Assembly (NCBI GenBank): GCA_027023175.1
Contig: JALVWW010000312.1
Coordinates: forward strand, 1-6,848
Direction: 5' to 3'
From: Campylobacterales bacterium
GTDB lineage: Bacteria > Campylobacterota > Campylobacteria > Campylobacterales > JALSKU01
DNA length: 6,848 nucleotides
Shown here: positions 1 through 6,792 of the stretch, one piece after another
Layout of the letters: each line of letters begins with the position of its first letter
How positions within the stretch are numbered: position 1 is the stretch's first letter
Notes under the pieces: model-generated
The model's database searches: none
What the model was told of the DNA's origin: nothing
The model's input: the letters and a program-made list of their open reading frames with translations, nothing else
Made by a program: the position numbers and the translations under genes

Positions 1-611
1 CTGCTTGGTTTTTTGTGACAATCCCTGCAGCTTGCTTTTTTTGAATTGGAGTGTAAATCTTTATGACAATCAGTACACTTTAGTCCCGCTTTATAATGAA
101 TATCCTCGCTTAAATGATGATAATCTATACCATACTTAGCAGGTGGAAAATATCCCTTTTTTGTTAGCGGTGCACGGTAACTTTTTGCAAAATCTTTTGG
201 AAACCATCCCTTGTAATCAGTTCCGATATACTCTTTATTGTGGCATTTAAGGCATTTTTTCATAGAAGCTTTTGCCTTATGGTAATTACCTTTTTTATTG
301 TGTCTATTATGGCATGACAGGCAACCTTCACTCTTTTTTGTATCGATATGACATTTTAAACATTTTCTTCTTAAAAAATCATCTACCAAATCTTTTGGAG
401 AGTGTACTACCTTTTTTGGAAGTGGTAAAGTTTGCAAGGTAACATTGCTTTTGTTTATGCCCCAAGCTTTTCTAGTGATATTGATAGCTTTTTTAAGAGT
501 ATAGTGGATAGAGTTTTTGCAATTTTTAGCCTCTTTTTCGTGACAAGAGCTACATTTTTTTGCTTGTAGAGTTATTATCATTAAAAAAGTAAAAAATACT
601 ACTCTAAACAT
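1..611 (-). CDS. Second multihaem cytochrome c, N-terminal 203 residues (runs off the left edge)
   Basis: An open frame starts at ATG 611-609 and continues without a stop to the window edge (last complete codon at 5-3). Residues 1-17 (MFRVVFFTFLMIITLQA) form a short Sec signal with likely cleavage before Lys18, so this cytochrome should be soluble in the periplasm, or further exported. Six CXXCH motifs are visible, at 20, 84, 97, 120, 179 and 195. It is a paralogue of the preceding dodecahaem protein: its haems 1-6 align with haems 3-8 there. Examples are CSSCH to Trp50 (30 residues) matching CIKCH to Trp124 (30 residues), and CLKCHN-x-n-IG followed by a Tyr/Gly/Phe-rich stretch in both. The N-terminal two-haem section and membrane anchor are missing. 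It overlaps the preceding gene by 13 bases, with GGG about nine bases before the ATG. More haems are expected downstream. Confidence 0.88.
   Translation of the reverse strand, partial: MFRVVFFTFLMIITLQAKKCSSCHEKEAKNCKNSIHYTLKKAINITRKAWGINKSNVTLQTLPLPKKVVHSPKDLVDDFLRRKCLKCHIDTKKSEGCLSCHNRHNKKGNYHKAKASMKKCLKCHNKEYIGTDYKGWFPKDFAKSYRAPLTKKGYFPPAKYGIDYHHLSEDIHYKAGLKCTDCHKDLHSNSKKASCRDCHKKPS
599..611 (-). other. 13-base overlap between the two multihaem cytochrome genes
   Basis: The second cytochrome's ATG (611-609) lies in another frame inside the final Lys-Cys-Leu-Glu codons of the dodecahaem gene, whose TAG stop is at 601-599. The signal peptide read from this ATG is complete and ends shortly before the first haem motif, which supports the overlap as the true start. 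Met11 is an alternative but would leave too short a signal. Confidence 0.7.
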
Positions 612-2356
612 TTAGTTTTTCCCAAATTATAAAGTTGTTTAGATTTATTAAAATCAACATAAATCTTATCGCTATACTTATCATGGCATATTATACATTT
701 ATAAGCACCAACTATCTTTAAAAGCTCTTTTTTATTGAAACCTCTTGCATTTTTTCTTGAAGTTGTTTGAAACTGTTTGCCCTCTTTTGAGATAAAGGCA
801 TCAATCGGATAAGAAAATGGCATACCGCTTTTTTTAGAGTTATAAAACGGCTCAAAGACAATCTTGCCCTTTTTTACATCAAATATCCCTCTGCCAAGTC
901 CCAAAGAGGCTGGATTGAAGTGACAATCCTCACAACTTCTGACCTCTTTTTGAGTCGTGTGAGGATCCCATCCAGCCATAGCTAAGAAATGGAATTTTTT
1001 TACTTTATTATCTTTAAAGATAGTTCCTATGACTTGACATCCCGGAGCAAAAGGCATAATCTTTTTATTGTATCCTATACCAAGACTTGGATGCTCCCAC
1101 CTTAAAAAACTTCTAAACTCCTGCCATTGTCCTTTTGTATCTTTTTTTGCTACCCAGTCATACTGCTTACCTTTATCAAGATAAACTTCATGACACCCAT
1201 AGCAACTAGGAGTCCAAGAGCTATGACAAGCACTACAATCAAGTCTTTTGTGTATAGATAGGGTATGATATGGCTTATCACTTATTTTAGTGAGTTTGAA
1301 TTTTTTACCGTCAAGTTTTCTATAAAAATTTATACCGTTTTTATCTTTTTGAAGATTGTATAAAGGAGAGTTAAATTTTTTAGTATAAGCTATCATTTTA
1401 GGTTCAGGCACAGCTCCATTTAAATCAGCCAAAGTTTTAGCTAAGGTGTTTGCCTTTTTAAAGGTAGGTTTATGACAATCTTTACACTTTATATCTTCAG
1501 CCTCTTCCATATGAAAATGCTTTTTACCATCTCCCATTACACCTTTTTCAGTATGACAATCTATGCAACTCATGCTAGCAATATTATGATGAACATCATC
1601 TGGAAGTTTATAATAAAATCTCCTACCATCACTCATTTTATGAGAAAAGTCTCCATTTTTATAAGGAGTCCCATAGCCCTCACTTTCAAAAATCCCCTCA
1701 TAAGAGAGTCCTATACGATTTGAACGATTATGACATTTAAGACAATTTTTAGTTGGAATTTTTGAACTATATTTTGCATGGATATTACCTTGGGTTTTAG
1801 AAACTCTATGACAATCACTACATCCCCCACCTCTTGCAATCTTTTTATTTGTAAAGATTTTTTCATCTTGGTCTATATGACAAGCGGCACAAAGTTTTCT
1901 AAAGTGATTTTCTGCCAAAGATATATTTGTATCACTTTTTATATCTGATATACCCTTTGTTGAGTTTAACTCTTTACTTTCGCCCCATTGATACTTTAGC
2001 ACATTTAGTATCCCGCTTTGAGAGTTCATCAAAGACTTGCTTACTCTTTTGATGATATTTTTATGGCATTTTATACAAAATATTTGGGCATGTTCTATTC
2101 TTGCAGGGTTTAAAACCATATTTCTATGAGCATCTGTTTTATTGGTAGCATATTTGTTGCCTCCATGGCAAGATGCACAACCAAAAATCTCTTTTGGATG
2201 AGCATGATCTATATCACTCATAGAGTTATGGCAACTTATACATTGATCAGGTTTTGTAACTTTTAAAGAGGCTTTTGGTCTATACAAAAAGACGGCAAAC
2301 ATAAGTAATATTATAGAAAACAAAGATAAGAAAAATAAAATATTTTTATATTTCAT
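599..2356 (-). CDS. Membrane-anchored dodecahaem cytochrome c
   Basis: This 585-residue protein has twelve CXXCH haem c motifs, with first cysteines at 39, 60, 94, 156, 179, 205, 264, 291, 374, 385, 475 and 554. No CXXCK or long CX15CH motif is present, so nothing marks it as an NrfA- or MccA-type catalytic cytochrome. Residues 5-25 are a hydrophobic segment ending in YRPKAS with no clear cleavage box, so an uncleaved membrane anchor with a periplasmic haem domain is likely. Many extra His residues (51, 53, 256, 257, 280, 282, 422, 466) could act as distal ligands. Haem-free stretches at 296-373 and 390-474 may fold as separate domains. PHTTQKEVRSCEDCH (465-479) followed by LGLG (485-488) looks like a conserved multihaem motif. 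Its ATG overlaps the cytochrome b stop (ATGA), so it sits in the position of cytochrome c1 and is the likely electron acceptor of the Rieske/cytochrome b pair. Product name and exact role are inferred. Confidence 0.92.
   Translation of the reverse strand: MKYKNILFFLSLFSIILLMFAVFLYRPKASLKVTKPDQCISCHNSMSDIDHAHPKEIFGCASCHGGNKYATNKTDAHRNMVLNPARIEHAQIFCIKCHKNIIKRVSKSLMNSQSGILNVLKYQWGESKELNSTKGISDIKSDTNISLAENHFRKLCAACHIDQDEKIFTNKKIARGGGCSDCHRVSKTQGNIHAKYSSKIPTKNCLKCHNRSNRIGLSYEGIFESEGYGTPYKNGDFSHKMSDGRRFYYKLPDDVHHNIASMSCIDCHTEKGVMGDGKKHFHMEEAEDIKCKDCHKPTFKKANTLAKTLADLNGAVPEPKMIAYTKKFNSPLYNLQKDKNGINFYRKLDGKKFKLTKISDKPYHTLSIHKRLDCSACHSSWTPSCYGCHEVYLDKGKQYDWVAKKDTKGQWQEFRSFLRWEHPSLGIGYNKKIMPFAPGCQVIGTIFKDNKVKKFHFLAMAGWDPHTTQKEVRSCEDCHFNPASLGLGRGIFDVKKGKIVFEPFYNSKKSGMPFSYPIDAFISKEGKQFQTTSRKNARGFNKKELLKIVGAYKCIICHDKYSDKIYVDFNKSKQLYNLGKTKCLE
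2353..2356 (-). promoter_or_regulatory. ATGA stop-start overlap between cytochrome b and dodecahaem cytochrome
   Basis: The start ATG (2356-2354) and stop TGA (2355-2353) share bases. The upstream sequence (TTTTTAGCTT) has little Shine-Dalgarno character, so the cytochrome is probably translated by coupling, tying its amount to cytochrome b. Confidence 0.65.
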
Positions 2357-3162
2357 AAGCTAAAAACCGATATATAACCATAAACTAAAATCCAAGAAAT
2401 AAGCAAAATATTAACTAAGCTTTTTTTCTTTGTATAATAGTGTAAAATCAACAAAATAAACGGAATAAAAAGTATCATATTTATAAAAAATGGTGAAAAT
2501 GAGTTTGATAGCAGATTTTCTGCACCTACAAAGAACCAAGGACTCTCTAAATTTTTTACTTTAGCACTCAAAACTACATCTTTTGGCATATTAAAAATCA
2601 TCATAGCGGATATACTTATACCCATAGCGATACTAAAATACAAAGCTTTAATTTGTAAAAATTTTATATGTTTATATATAGCATAAGTCAAAAAAAGAGG
2701 TAAAAAAAGTATATGCCAGATAAAAAATTTGTAGTAAAAAACTGTATCATCTTTGATTAGCGGTAAAAAAATTTTTATTATAGGAGTATCTTTTATTAGA
2801 TTGAAAGCTACTTGGGCTGCCGCATTTGCACTCAAGTCCCCTTTTAGTACAAATCCGCTAAACATTAAGATAATTACCAAAATAACCCCTGCAACAGAGT
2901 AATTCCAAGACAAACTCTCTATATTTATATTTATCTTTTTTTTAGAAAGCTCCATAGCTATATGAAGCAATAACATAATCATAAAGGCTTCAGAACTAAA
3001 ATAGTGAAGTTTTCTAAAAAATAGACCAAACGGTATCAGATAAGAGATCTTTTGAACACTATCAAAAGCATTTGAAGGGTGATAAGCAAACACTATAACT
3101 AAACCACTAACCAAGGCTATAAAAAATAGTCCAAAAGTTACAAAAGATATAGCTTTACTCAT
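2353..3162 (-). CDS. Compact cytochrome b of a Rieske/cytochrome b complex
   Basis: This 269-residue membrane protein would carry two b haems and a quinol-oxidising site. About seven hydrophobic helices can be read: 5-27, 52-71, 88-107, 145-163, 172-190, 223-242 and 248-267. The haem ligands are His53/His67 in helix B (x13 spacing, with Arg50 just before) and His150/His165 in helix D (x14). The x14 spacing is that of cytochrome b6; bc1 cytochrome b has x13. GFVLKGD at 103-109 aligns with the b6 GYSLPWD region, and IKDTPII at 123-129 with its PVIG region. ESPWFFVGAENLL at 206-218 occupies the place of the Qo PEWY motif in degenerate form (SPWF). It resembles a b6 domain fused to a shortened subunit-IV domain lacking the last helix. 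AGGA six bases before ATG overlaps the Rieske stop. The 12-haem gene overlaps its stop by four bases. Confidence 0.88.
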   Translation of the reverse strand: MSKAISFVTFGLFFIALVSGLVIVFAYHPSNAFDSVQKISYLIPFGLFFRKLHYFSSEAFMIMLLLHIAMELSKKKININIESLSWNYSVAGVILVIILMFSGFVLKGDLSANAAAQVAFNLIKDTPIIKIFLPLIKDDTVFYYKFFIWHILFLPLFLTYAIYKHIKFLQIKALYFSIAMGISISAMMIFNMPKDVVLSAKVKNLESPWFFVGAENLLSNSFSPFFINMILFIPFILLILHYYTKKKSLVNILLISWILVYGYISVFSL

Positions 3163-3165
3163 TAG

Positions 3166-3558
3166 TTATCCTATTAGAAGTGTTTGGTTTTTTATCTTAA
3201 AGGGTATTTTATCCAAATTTCTTTTTGCTGGTCCTTTTATCCTCTTTCCATCCATTGTAAAATGGCTATGATGACAGGGACAAATAAACTTTTTTTTATC
3301 CTCATAATAATTTAAGATACAACCCATATGAGTGCAATGTGCATCAAAAATATCTATCTTATTATCTTTTTTATATATAAAAACATTATGTTTACTTATC
3401 TTTGTAATTCCCTCTTTGGTATTTTTTAATGAGATTTGAAACTCTTTATCAATATCTGTAGAAAAAAATATAAATTTGCTAATGGGATAGGCAAAAACTC
3501 CTACCATTGAATATGGCAGGAGTTTTAAAAACCTTCTTCTTTCCTTGTCATTTAACAT
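3166..3558 (-). CDS. Short Tat-anchored Rieske [2Fe-2S] protein of a bc-type complex
   Basis: This 130-residue Rieske protein would take electrons from quinol at a cytochrome b Qo-type site. Residues 6-15 hold a twin-arginine motif (ERRRFLKLLP), followed by a hydrophobic stretch to about 32 that probably stays as the membrane anchor, as in bc1 Rieske subunits. The cluster motifs are CTHMGC (75-80) and CPCHHSHF (93-100). Predicted ligands are Cys75, His77, Cys93 and His96, with Cys80-Cys95 as the disulfide. GPA at 109-111 matches the proline loop. The usual Gly after the second His ligand (CPCHGS) is His97 here. At 130 residues it is shorter than typical bc1 Rieske subunits, with a minimal cluster domain. 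The cytochrome b gene follows after three bases, which supports pairing with it and not an arsenite-oxidase small-subunit role. No good Shine-Dalgarno precedes its ATG. Confidence 0.93.
   Translation of the reverse strand: MLNDKERRRFLKLLPYSMVGVFAYPISKFIFFSTDIDKEFQISLKNTKEGITKISKHNVFIYKKDNKIDIFDAHCTHMGCILNYYEDKKKFICPCHHSHFTMDGKRIKGPAKRNLDKIPFKIKNQTLLIG
3169..3172 (-). promoter_or_regulatory. Ribosome binding site of the cytochrome b gene
   Basis: The coding strand reads ATAGGATAACTAATG: AGGA lies six bases before the ATG at 3162 and runs into the Rieske stop TAA. It supports the chosen start and coupled synthesis of the Rieske/cytochrome b pair. Confidence 0.65.
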
Positions 3559-3570
3559 TTGCTAAAATTA
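3559..3570 (-). promoter_or_regulatory. Junction lacking a ribosome binding site before the Rieske start
   Basis: The coding strand reads TAATTTTAGCAAATG: the preceding stop TAA, nine bases and then ATG, with no purine-rich anti-16S match at normal spacing. The nearest AAGG is roughly 19 bases upstream. Other gene starts in this operon have clear sites or overlaps, so the Rieske protein may depend on re-initiation. No better upstream start exists that keeps the Tat motif near the N-terminus. Confidence 0.45.
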
Positions 3571-3927
3571 ACAACCTTCAAACTGTGCTCCGGCTTCAGC
3601 TTTTGGCTTATCAGCACTTGTTGACTCCTCTATAAAGGTATCAAAATCCTCTATATCTCCATTGTCTGCTAACTTTTGGATAATATCATTATAGTTAGCC
3701 CAAGCAGCCTTTTCCCAAGGATTTGCCTGTATAGCTTTTTGTGCATAGACTCTTGCTAAAGGAAGATTGTCCGCTTCAACCTCTGCTCTTGAGAGTTTTA
3801 CATAATGAGCACAAAGTGTTTTGTTCATGCTATAATCTTGTCTATTTTGAGCATTTAAACCAATACCCAATAAACCTAACAACAATCCCAATCCAACCAT
3901 TCCTATGATAAGCTTTTTTATCTTCAT
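3568..3927 (-). CDS. Small exported protein of unknown function with TPR-like helical segment
   Basis: I do not recognise a named family for this 119-residue protein. Residues 1-26 form a Sec signal peptide: the basic start MKIKK, a Gly/Leu-rich core, then LNA before Gln27. No lipobox Cys follows. Residues 36-90 look helical; AKSLY-like pairing is absent, but ARVYAQKAIQANPWEKAAWA resembles one tetratricopeptide repeat. The tail (90-119) is acidic and Ala-rich and ends in Cys119, the very last residue; Cys39 is the only other cysteine, so a disulfide is possible. It has a strong AGGAG five bases before ATG, within the previous gene's TAG. It sits where psrC/nrfD would normally follow psrB. A periplasmic scaffold or assembly role for the Mo enzyme or cytochromes is inference. 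Confidence 0.8.
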   Translation of the reverse strand: MKIKKLIIGMVGLGLLLGLLGIGLNAQNRQDYSMNKTLCAHYVKLSRAEVEADNLPLARVYAQKAIQANPWEKAAWANYNDIIQKLADNGDIEDFDTFIEESTSADKPKAEAGAQFEGC

Positions 3928-3932
3928 CTCTT

Positions 3933-3937
3933 CTCCT
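3933..3937 (-). promoter_or_regulatory. Ribosome binding site overlapping the FeS-subunit stop codon
   Basis: The coding strand reads TAGGAGAAGAGATG: the stop TAG of the FeS subunit supplies the first bases of AGGAG, five bases before the ATG at 3927. This fixes the start of the small exported protein and suggests coupled translation. Confidence 0.7.
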
Positions 3938-4529
3938 AATAATTTACTGTGACATAGTAAACATTTGGTGATGTTCCCTCGTCCTCTTTAAGTCTAACTA
4001 TACTAGTAGCATCCCTTAATAATTTTGCAACATTACTGTTTGGATCACTAATATCACCAAAATTTCTTGACTCACCCACGCAAGTTGTTACACAAGCAGG
4101 ATCCAACCCTACACTAGTTCTTGGTAAGCAGAAAGTACATTTATCAACTGTTTGCTCCTCTTCATTGTAATATCTTGCATCATAAGGACATGCCACCATA
4201 CAGGCTTTGCAACCTATACACATATCCGGCTCAACTAAAACTATACCGTCTTCATCTCTTTTGAAACTAGCTCCTGTCGGACACACATCAACACAAGGTG
4301 CATTATCGCAGTGATTGCAGAGTGTTGGAAGAAAGCTAACTGTTGGATTACCAAGTGTATCTTCACCCTCTACTTCAAAAACTTTTGTTCTATAAGCCTC
4401 TTTCATAGCCGGCACATCCCAGTCAGTCTTACAAGCAACATAACAAGCATCACAACCTATACACCTATCTCCCACGATAACCATTGCAAGGTTTTTCTCT
4501 TTTTTTAATTTTTTATTTATCAAACTCAT
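3936..4529 (-). CDS. Four-cluster [4Fe-4S] ferredoxin subunit, PsrB/PhsB/DmsB-like
   Basis: This 197-residue protein is the electron-transfer subunit that partners the preceding molybdopterin enzyme. Sixteen cysteines fall in four groups: C23-x2-C26-x2-C29-x3-C33; C71-x2-C74-x4-C79-x3-C83; C104-x2-C107-x2-C110-x3-C114; and C131-x2-C134-x11-C146-x3-C150. This is the classic PsrB/DmsB/NrfC pattern for four [4Fe-4S] clusters. It has no signal peptide; partners of this family are normally carried across the membrane with the Tat-signal catalytic subunit. The start at 4529 is preferred because AAGG lies six bases upstream; Met16 is possible but has no good ribosome site. One base separates it from the previous stop (TGA-T-ATG), so coupling is likely. 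Family assignment is firm. The physiological electron partner may be one of the multihaem cytochromes instead of an NrfD subunit, which is inference. Confidence 0.93.
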   Translation of the reverse strand: MSLINKKLKKEKNLAMVIVGDRCIGCDACYVACKTDWDVPAMKEAYRTKVFEVEGEDTLGNPTVSFLPTLCNHCDNAPCVDVCPTGASFKRDEDGIVLVEPDMCIGCKACMVACPYDARYYNEEEQTVDKCTFCLPRTSVGLDPACVTTCVGESRNFGDISDPNSNVAKLLRDATSIVRLKEDEGTSPNVYYVTVNY

Positions 4530-4530
4530 A

Positions 4531-6792
4531 TCAAGCCTTTACAACTTTTACAAAACCGTTATGAAATGCTGCAGCACCACTGATAGGATCTACGCCATCA
4601 CTTATAAACCAATTCTCTTTGGTACCTTTTTCATATCCTCTTGTCCAGGCTTTTGTAGTATGCCCAAAACCATGATGGATAAAAACAGTTCCCTCTTTGA
4701 TCCTTTTGGTAATCTTCAGCTTTTCACTGTGATCTGATCTGTGTCCGGTTTTAGTATTTACCAAAAATACCTCATCACCCTCTTTTAAACCCATCTTTTT
4801 TGCATCTTTTGGATTTATCCAAACAGGCGTATCATCTTGAAGCTCAAGAAGTATCCAATTGTTTTGACTTCTTGCATGGGAGTGGTGAGGAGTTCTTCCA
4901 AAAAGCATCCTAAACTCACCCTCTTTGGGTTGTGATACATTTTTAAAGATAGGCATCGGTGCAAACTCATCCCCTTTTTCTTTATATAACTCTTCAAGTT
5001 CAGGAACATAAAGTTGTACTTTTCCTGTTTTGGTAGTAAACACAGGAGTTGAACCACTTGCGAGCGGATATGGATCTACATCTTCAAAAAGCAAAACTCC
5101 ATCTTTTTCAAGTTTTTCTTTTTGTTCATCTGAGAGAACTTCTAAAAGTGCTTCTATCTGATGCTTAGGAGAGTGTTCAAACCACTTTTCCAACCCAAAT
5201 TTTTCAGCAATGCCCTTGCATATATCATAACAACCCTTAGTATCATAGATAGGCTCTATTGCTGCTCTTCTAAGTGCTATAAAAGGAGTTTTATCTTTTT
5301 GGATATAGGGTGCATCATCTCTTTCAAGATATGTTGACTCAGGGAAGATTACATCGGCATACATTACTGTATCACTAAATTGAGTATCAATGGCAATAAT
5401 AAGATCTAAATTGTCCATTGCTTTATATATATCATTTACTCCTATACTTGAGTGACACAGAGGATTTGTCCCATATAATAACCAAGCTTTTATAGGGTAA
5501 GGTTTTTGCTTTAGAGTCGCCTCATATATACCGTTTGTCCTACCAAGACTTGGCGGAGCAAATGGGTATGCTTCACCCTTTCCTACCCCGTCAGCTCTTC
5601 TAGCTTTTGGCATTGGAGGATGTTCATGCTTAGGAAGTTCAAGCGGCACCTTAGTTCTTACAAAAATTCCACCAGGAACTCCCCAGCTGCCCATAAGAGC
5701 ATTTAAAATTGCTATAGCTCTTACTGTTTGGGTATCATTTCCATATCTTGTCATCCTTCTAGGTGGAACAGCTACAACATTTGGAGCATCCTTTGCAAAC
5801 TCCCAAGCAATACTCTCTATAGTTTTTTCATCTATTCCTGTGATTTTACTAGCCCACTTTGGAGTATATTGCTTTATATGTTTTGCAAGTTCATTATATC
5901 CATAGCAATACTTTCTAACAAAATCCATATTTGCTAAATTGTCTCTTATGATAACATGAATAAATCCAAGAGCCAGTGCCATATCAGTTCCGGGATTGAT
6001 TTGTAGCCAATTGGTTGCTCTTACAGCCGACTCACTCTGCCTAGGGTCTATATATGTCAACTTTGATCCTCTAGCTAACCCTTCTGCAAAATCCTCTGCT
6101 TCTCTAACTTGAACCGCTCCTGCAAAATTTCTGCCAAATATCATCATATGCTTAGAGTTTGCCAAATCAAAAGTCTCATGTCCGCTTATACCCGTTCCAA
6201 AGGTAAATGCCCATGCCATTTCTCGACTTCCCATACATTGAGAATATGCTGGTACTGTTATGTTTGGACTACCAAGAGCCAAAGTAAATATATGCACATA
6301 TCTCTCACCTGTTCCGTGCATAAAAGTAGCCAAAGTTTCAGGACCATACTTTTTTACAAGAGGATTTAACTTATCATATACATACTGATATGCTTCATCC
6401 CAGCTTACCTTTTTAAATTTACCCTCACCCCTTTTTCCTGTTCTTATAAGTGGTGATTTTACACGATCGGGATCATAGGTTGATTGAATTCCGGCATTTC
6501 CTTTTGCACAAAGATGACCTCTGTTGTTTGGATTTAGCTTATTTCCTTCAAGCTTATGTACTTTTCCGCCTCTTGTGTAAACATCCACTCCACAATTCCA
6601 AAAACACATTTCACAAAAGCTAGGAGTATGTACACCTCTATCATATTTTAAAAATCTAGCACCCCTTTTTGCTTCCTCTTTTGCTGAAGCTTTAAGAGGA
6701 GATGGAAGACCTGTCATTCCGGCTGTAATAGCAACAGAACTAGCACCCGCAAGTTTTAAAAAGCCTCTTCTATTTATGCTATATCTACTCAT
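4531..6792 (-). CDS. Tat-exported molybdopterin oxidoreductase, PsrA/PhsA-like catalytic subunit
   Basis: This is the catalytic subunit of a DMSO-reductase-family enzyme carrying a bis-pterin molybdenum (or tungsten) cofactor. The 753 residues match the usual length of polysulfide and thiosulfate reductase catalytic chains (about 760). Residues 7-16 hold a twin-arginine signal (NRRGFLKLAG), with a likely cleavage region near 34-38, so it acts in the periplasm. Cys60, Cys63, Cys67 and Cys95 (C-x2-C-x3-C-x27-C) bind an N-terminal [4Fe-4S] cluster, followed by Lys97. Cys186 in YSQCMGSR is the likely metal ligand. Family landmarks follow: YIDPR at 247-251, INPGTD at 265-270, LMGSWGVPGG at 366-375, YGTNPL at 440-445, FPESTYLERDD at 483-493, and a C-terminal pterin-binding domain from about 625 that includes RTPHHSHAR at 633-641. 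The next gene encodes its FeS partner. The family is secure; the substrate (polysulfide, thiosulfate or another oxyanion) is unknown. It is too short for TtrA or SoeA types. Confidence 0.93.
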   Translation of the reverse strand: MSRYSINRRGFLKLAGASSVAITAGMTGLPSPLKASAKEEAKRGARFLKYDRGVHTPSFCEMCFWNCGVDVYTRGGKVHKLEGNKLNPNNRGHLCAKGNAGIQSTYDPDRVKSPLIRTGKRGEGKFKKVSWDEAYQYVYDKLNPLVKKYGPETLATFMHGTGERYVHIFTLALGSPNITVPAYSQCMGSREMAWAFTFGTGISGHETFDLANSKHMMIFGRNFAGAVQVREAEDFAEGLARGSKLTYIDPRQSESAVRATNWLQINPGTDMALALGFIHVIIRDNLANMDFVRKYCYGYNELAKHIKQYTPKWASKITGIDEKTIESIAWEFAKDAPNVVAVPPRRMTRYGNDTQTVRAIAILNALMGSWGVPGGIFVRTKVPLELPKHEHPPMPKARRADGVGKGEAYPFAPPSLGRTNGIYEATLKQKPYPIKAWLLYGTNPLCHSSIGVNDIYKAMDNLDLIIAIDTQFSDTVMYADVIFPESTYLERDDAPYIQKDKTPFIALRRAAIEPIYDTKGCYDICKGIAEKFGLEKWFEHSPKHQIEALLEVLSDEQKEKLEKDGVLLFEDVDPYPLASGSTPVFTTKTGKVQLYVPELEELYKEKGDEFAPMPIFKNVSQPKEGEFRMLFGRTPHHSHARSQNNWILLELQDDTPVWINPKDAKKMGLKEGDEVFLVNTKTGHRSDHSEKLKITKRIKEGTVFIHHGFGHTTKAWTRGYEKGTKENWFISDGVDPISGAAAFHNGFVKVVKA

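Noticed and set aside
541..600. Runs of T on the plus strand as possible terminators, here and elsewhere
   Set aside because: On the coding strand these are A-runs encoding Lys, or T-runs encoding Phe in the signal peptide. No GC-rich hairpin precedes them and they sit inside open frames.
1..611. The left end as a non-coding region or a decayed cytochrome fragment
   Set aside because: Reading from the ATG at 611 gives 203 uninterrupted residues with a signal peptide and six haem motifs; it is cut by the window edge, not broken.
1472..1723. Plus-strand open frame of 83 codons inside the dodecahaem gene
   Set aside because: It lies wholly antisense to a gene with twelve haem motifs, has no domain or ribosome site of note, and its composition mirrors the complementary codons.
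599..2356. MccA/SirA sulfite reductase or NrfA nitrite reductase identity for the multihaem cytochrome
   Set aside because: Every visible haem site is plain CXXCH; there is no CXXCK site (NrfA) and no long CX15CH site (MccA), and the haem number is twelve.
3166..3558. Arsenite oxidase small subunit (AioB), which also has a Tat signal and a Rieske cluster
   Set aside because: AioB pairs with the large AioA subunit, which has a [3Fe-4S] motif. Here the Mo subunit has a four-Cys [4Fe-4S] motif and a PsrB partner, and the Rieske gene is coupled to cytochrome b.
4311..4508. Plus-strand open frame of 65 codons opposite the FeS subunit
   Set aside because: It is antisense to the cysteine-motif-rich coding region and has no independent support.
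4815..5057. Minus-strand open frame of 80 codons in a second frame within the Mo subunit
   Set aside because: The main frame here encodes the conserved C-terminal pterin-binding domain, including RTPHHSHAR; the alternative frame shows no recognisable features.
5728..6369. Two plus-strand open frames (5728-5937 and 6109-6369)
   Set aside because: Both are antisense to the conserved Mo-binding core of the oxidoreductase and look like chance frames.
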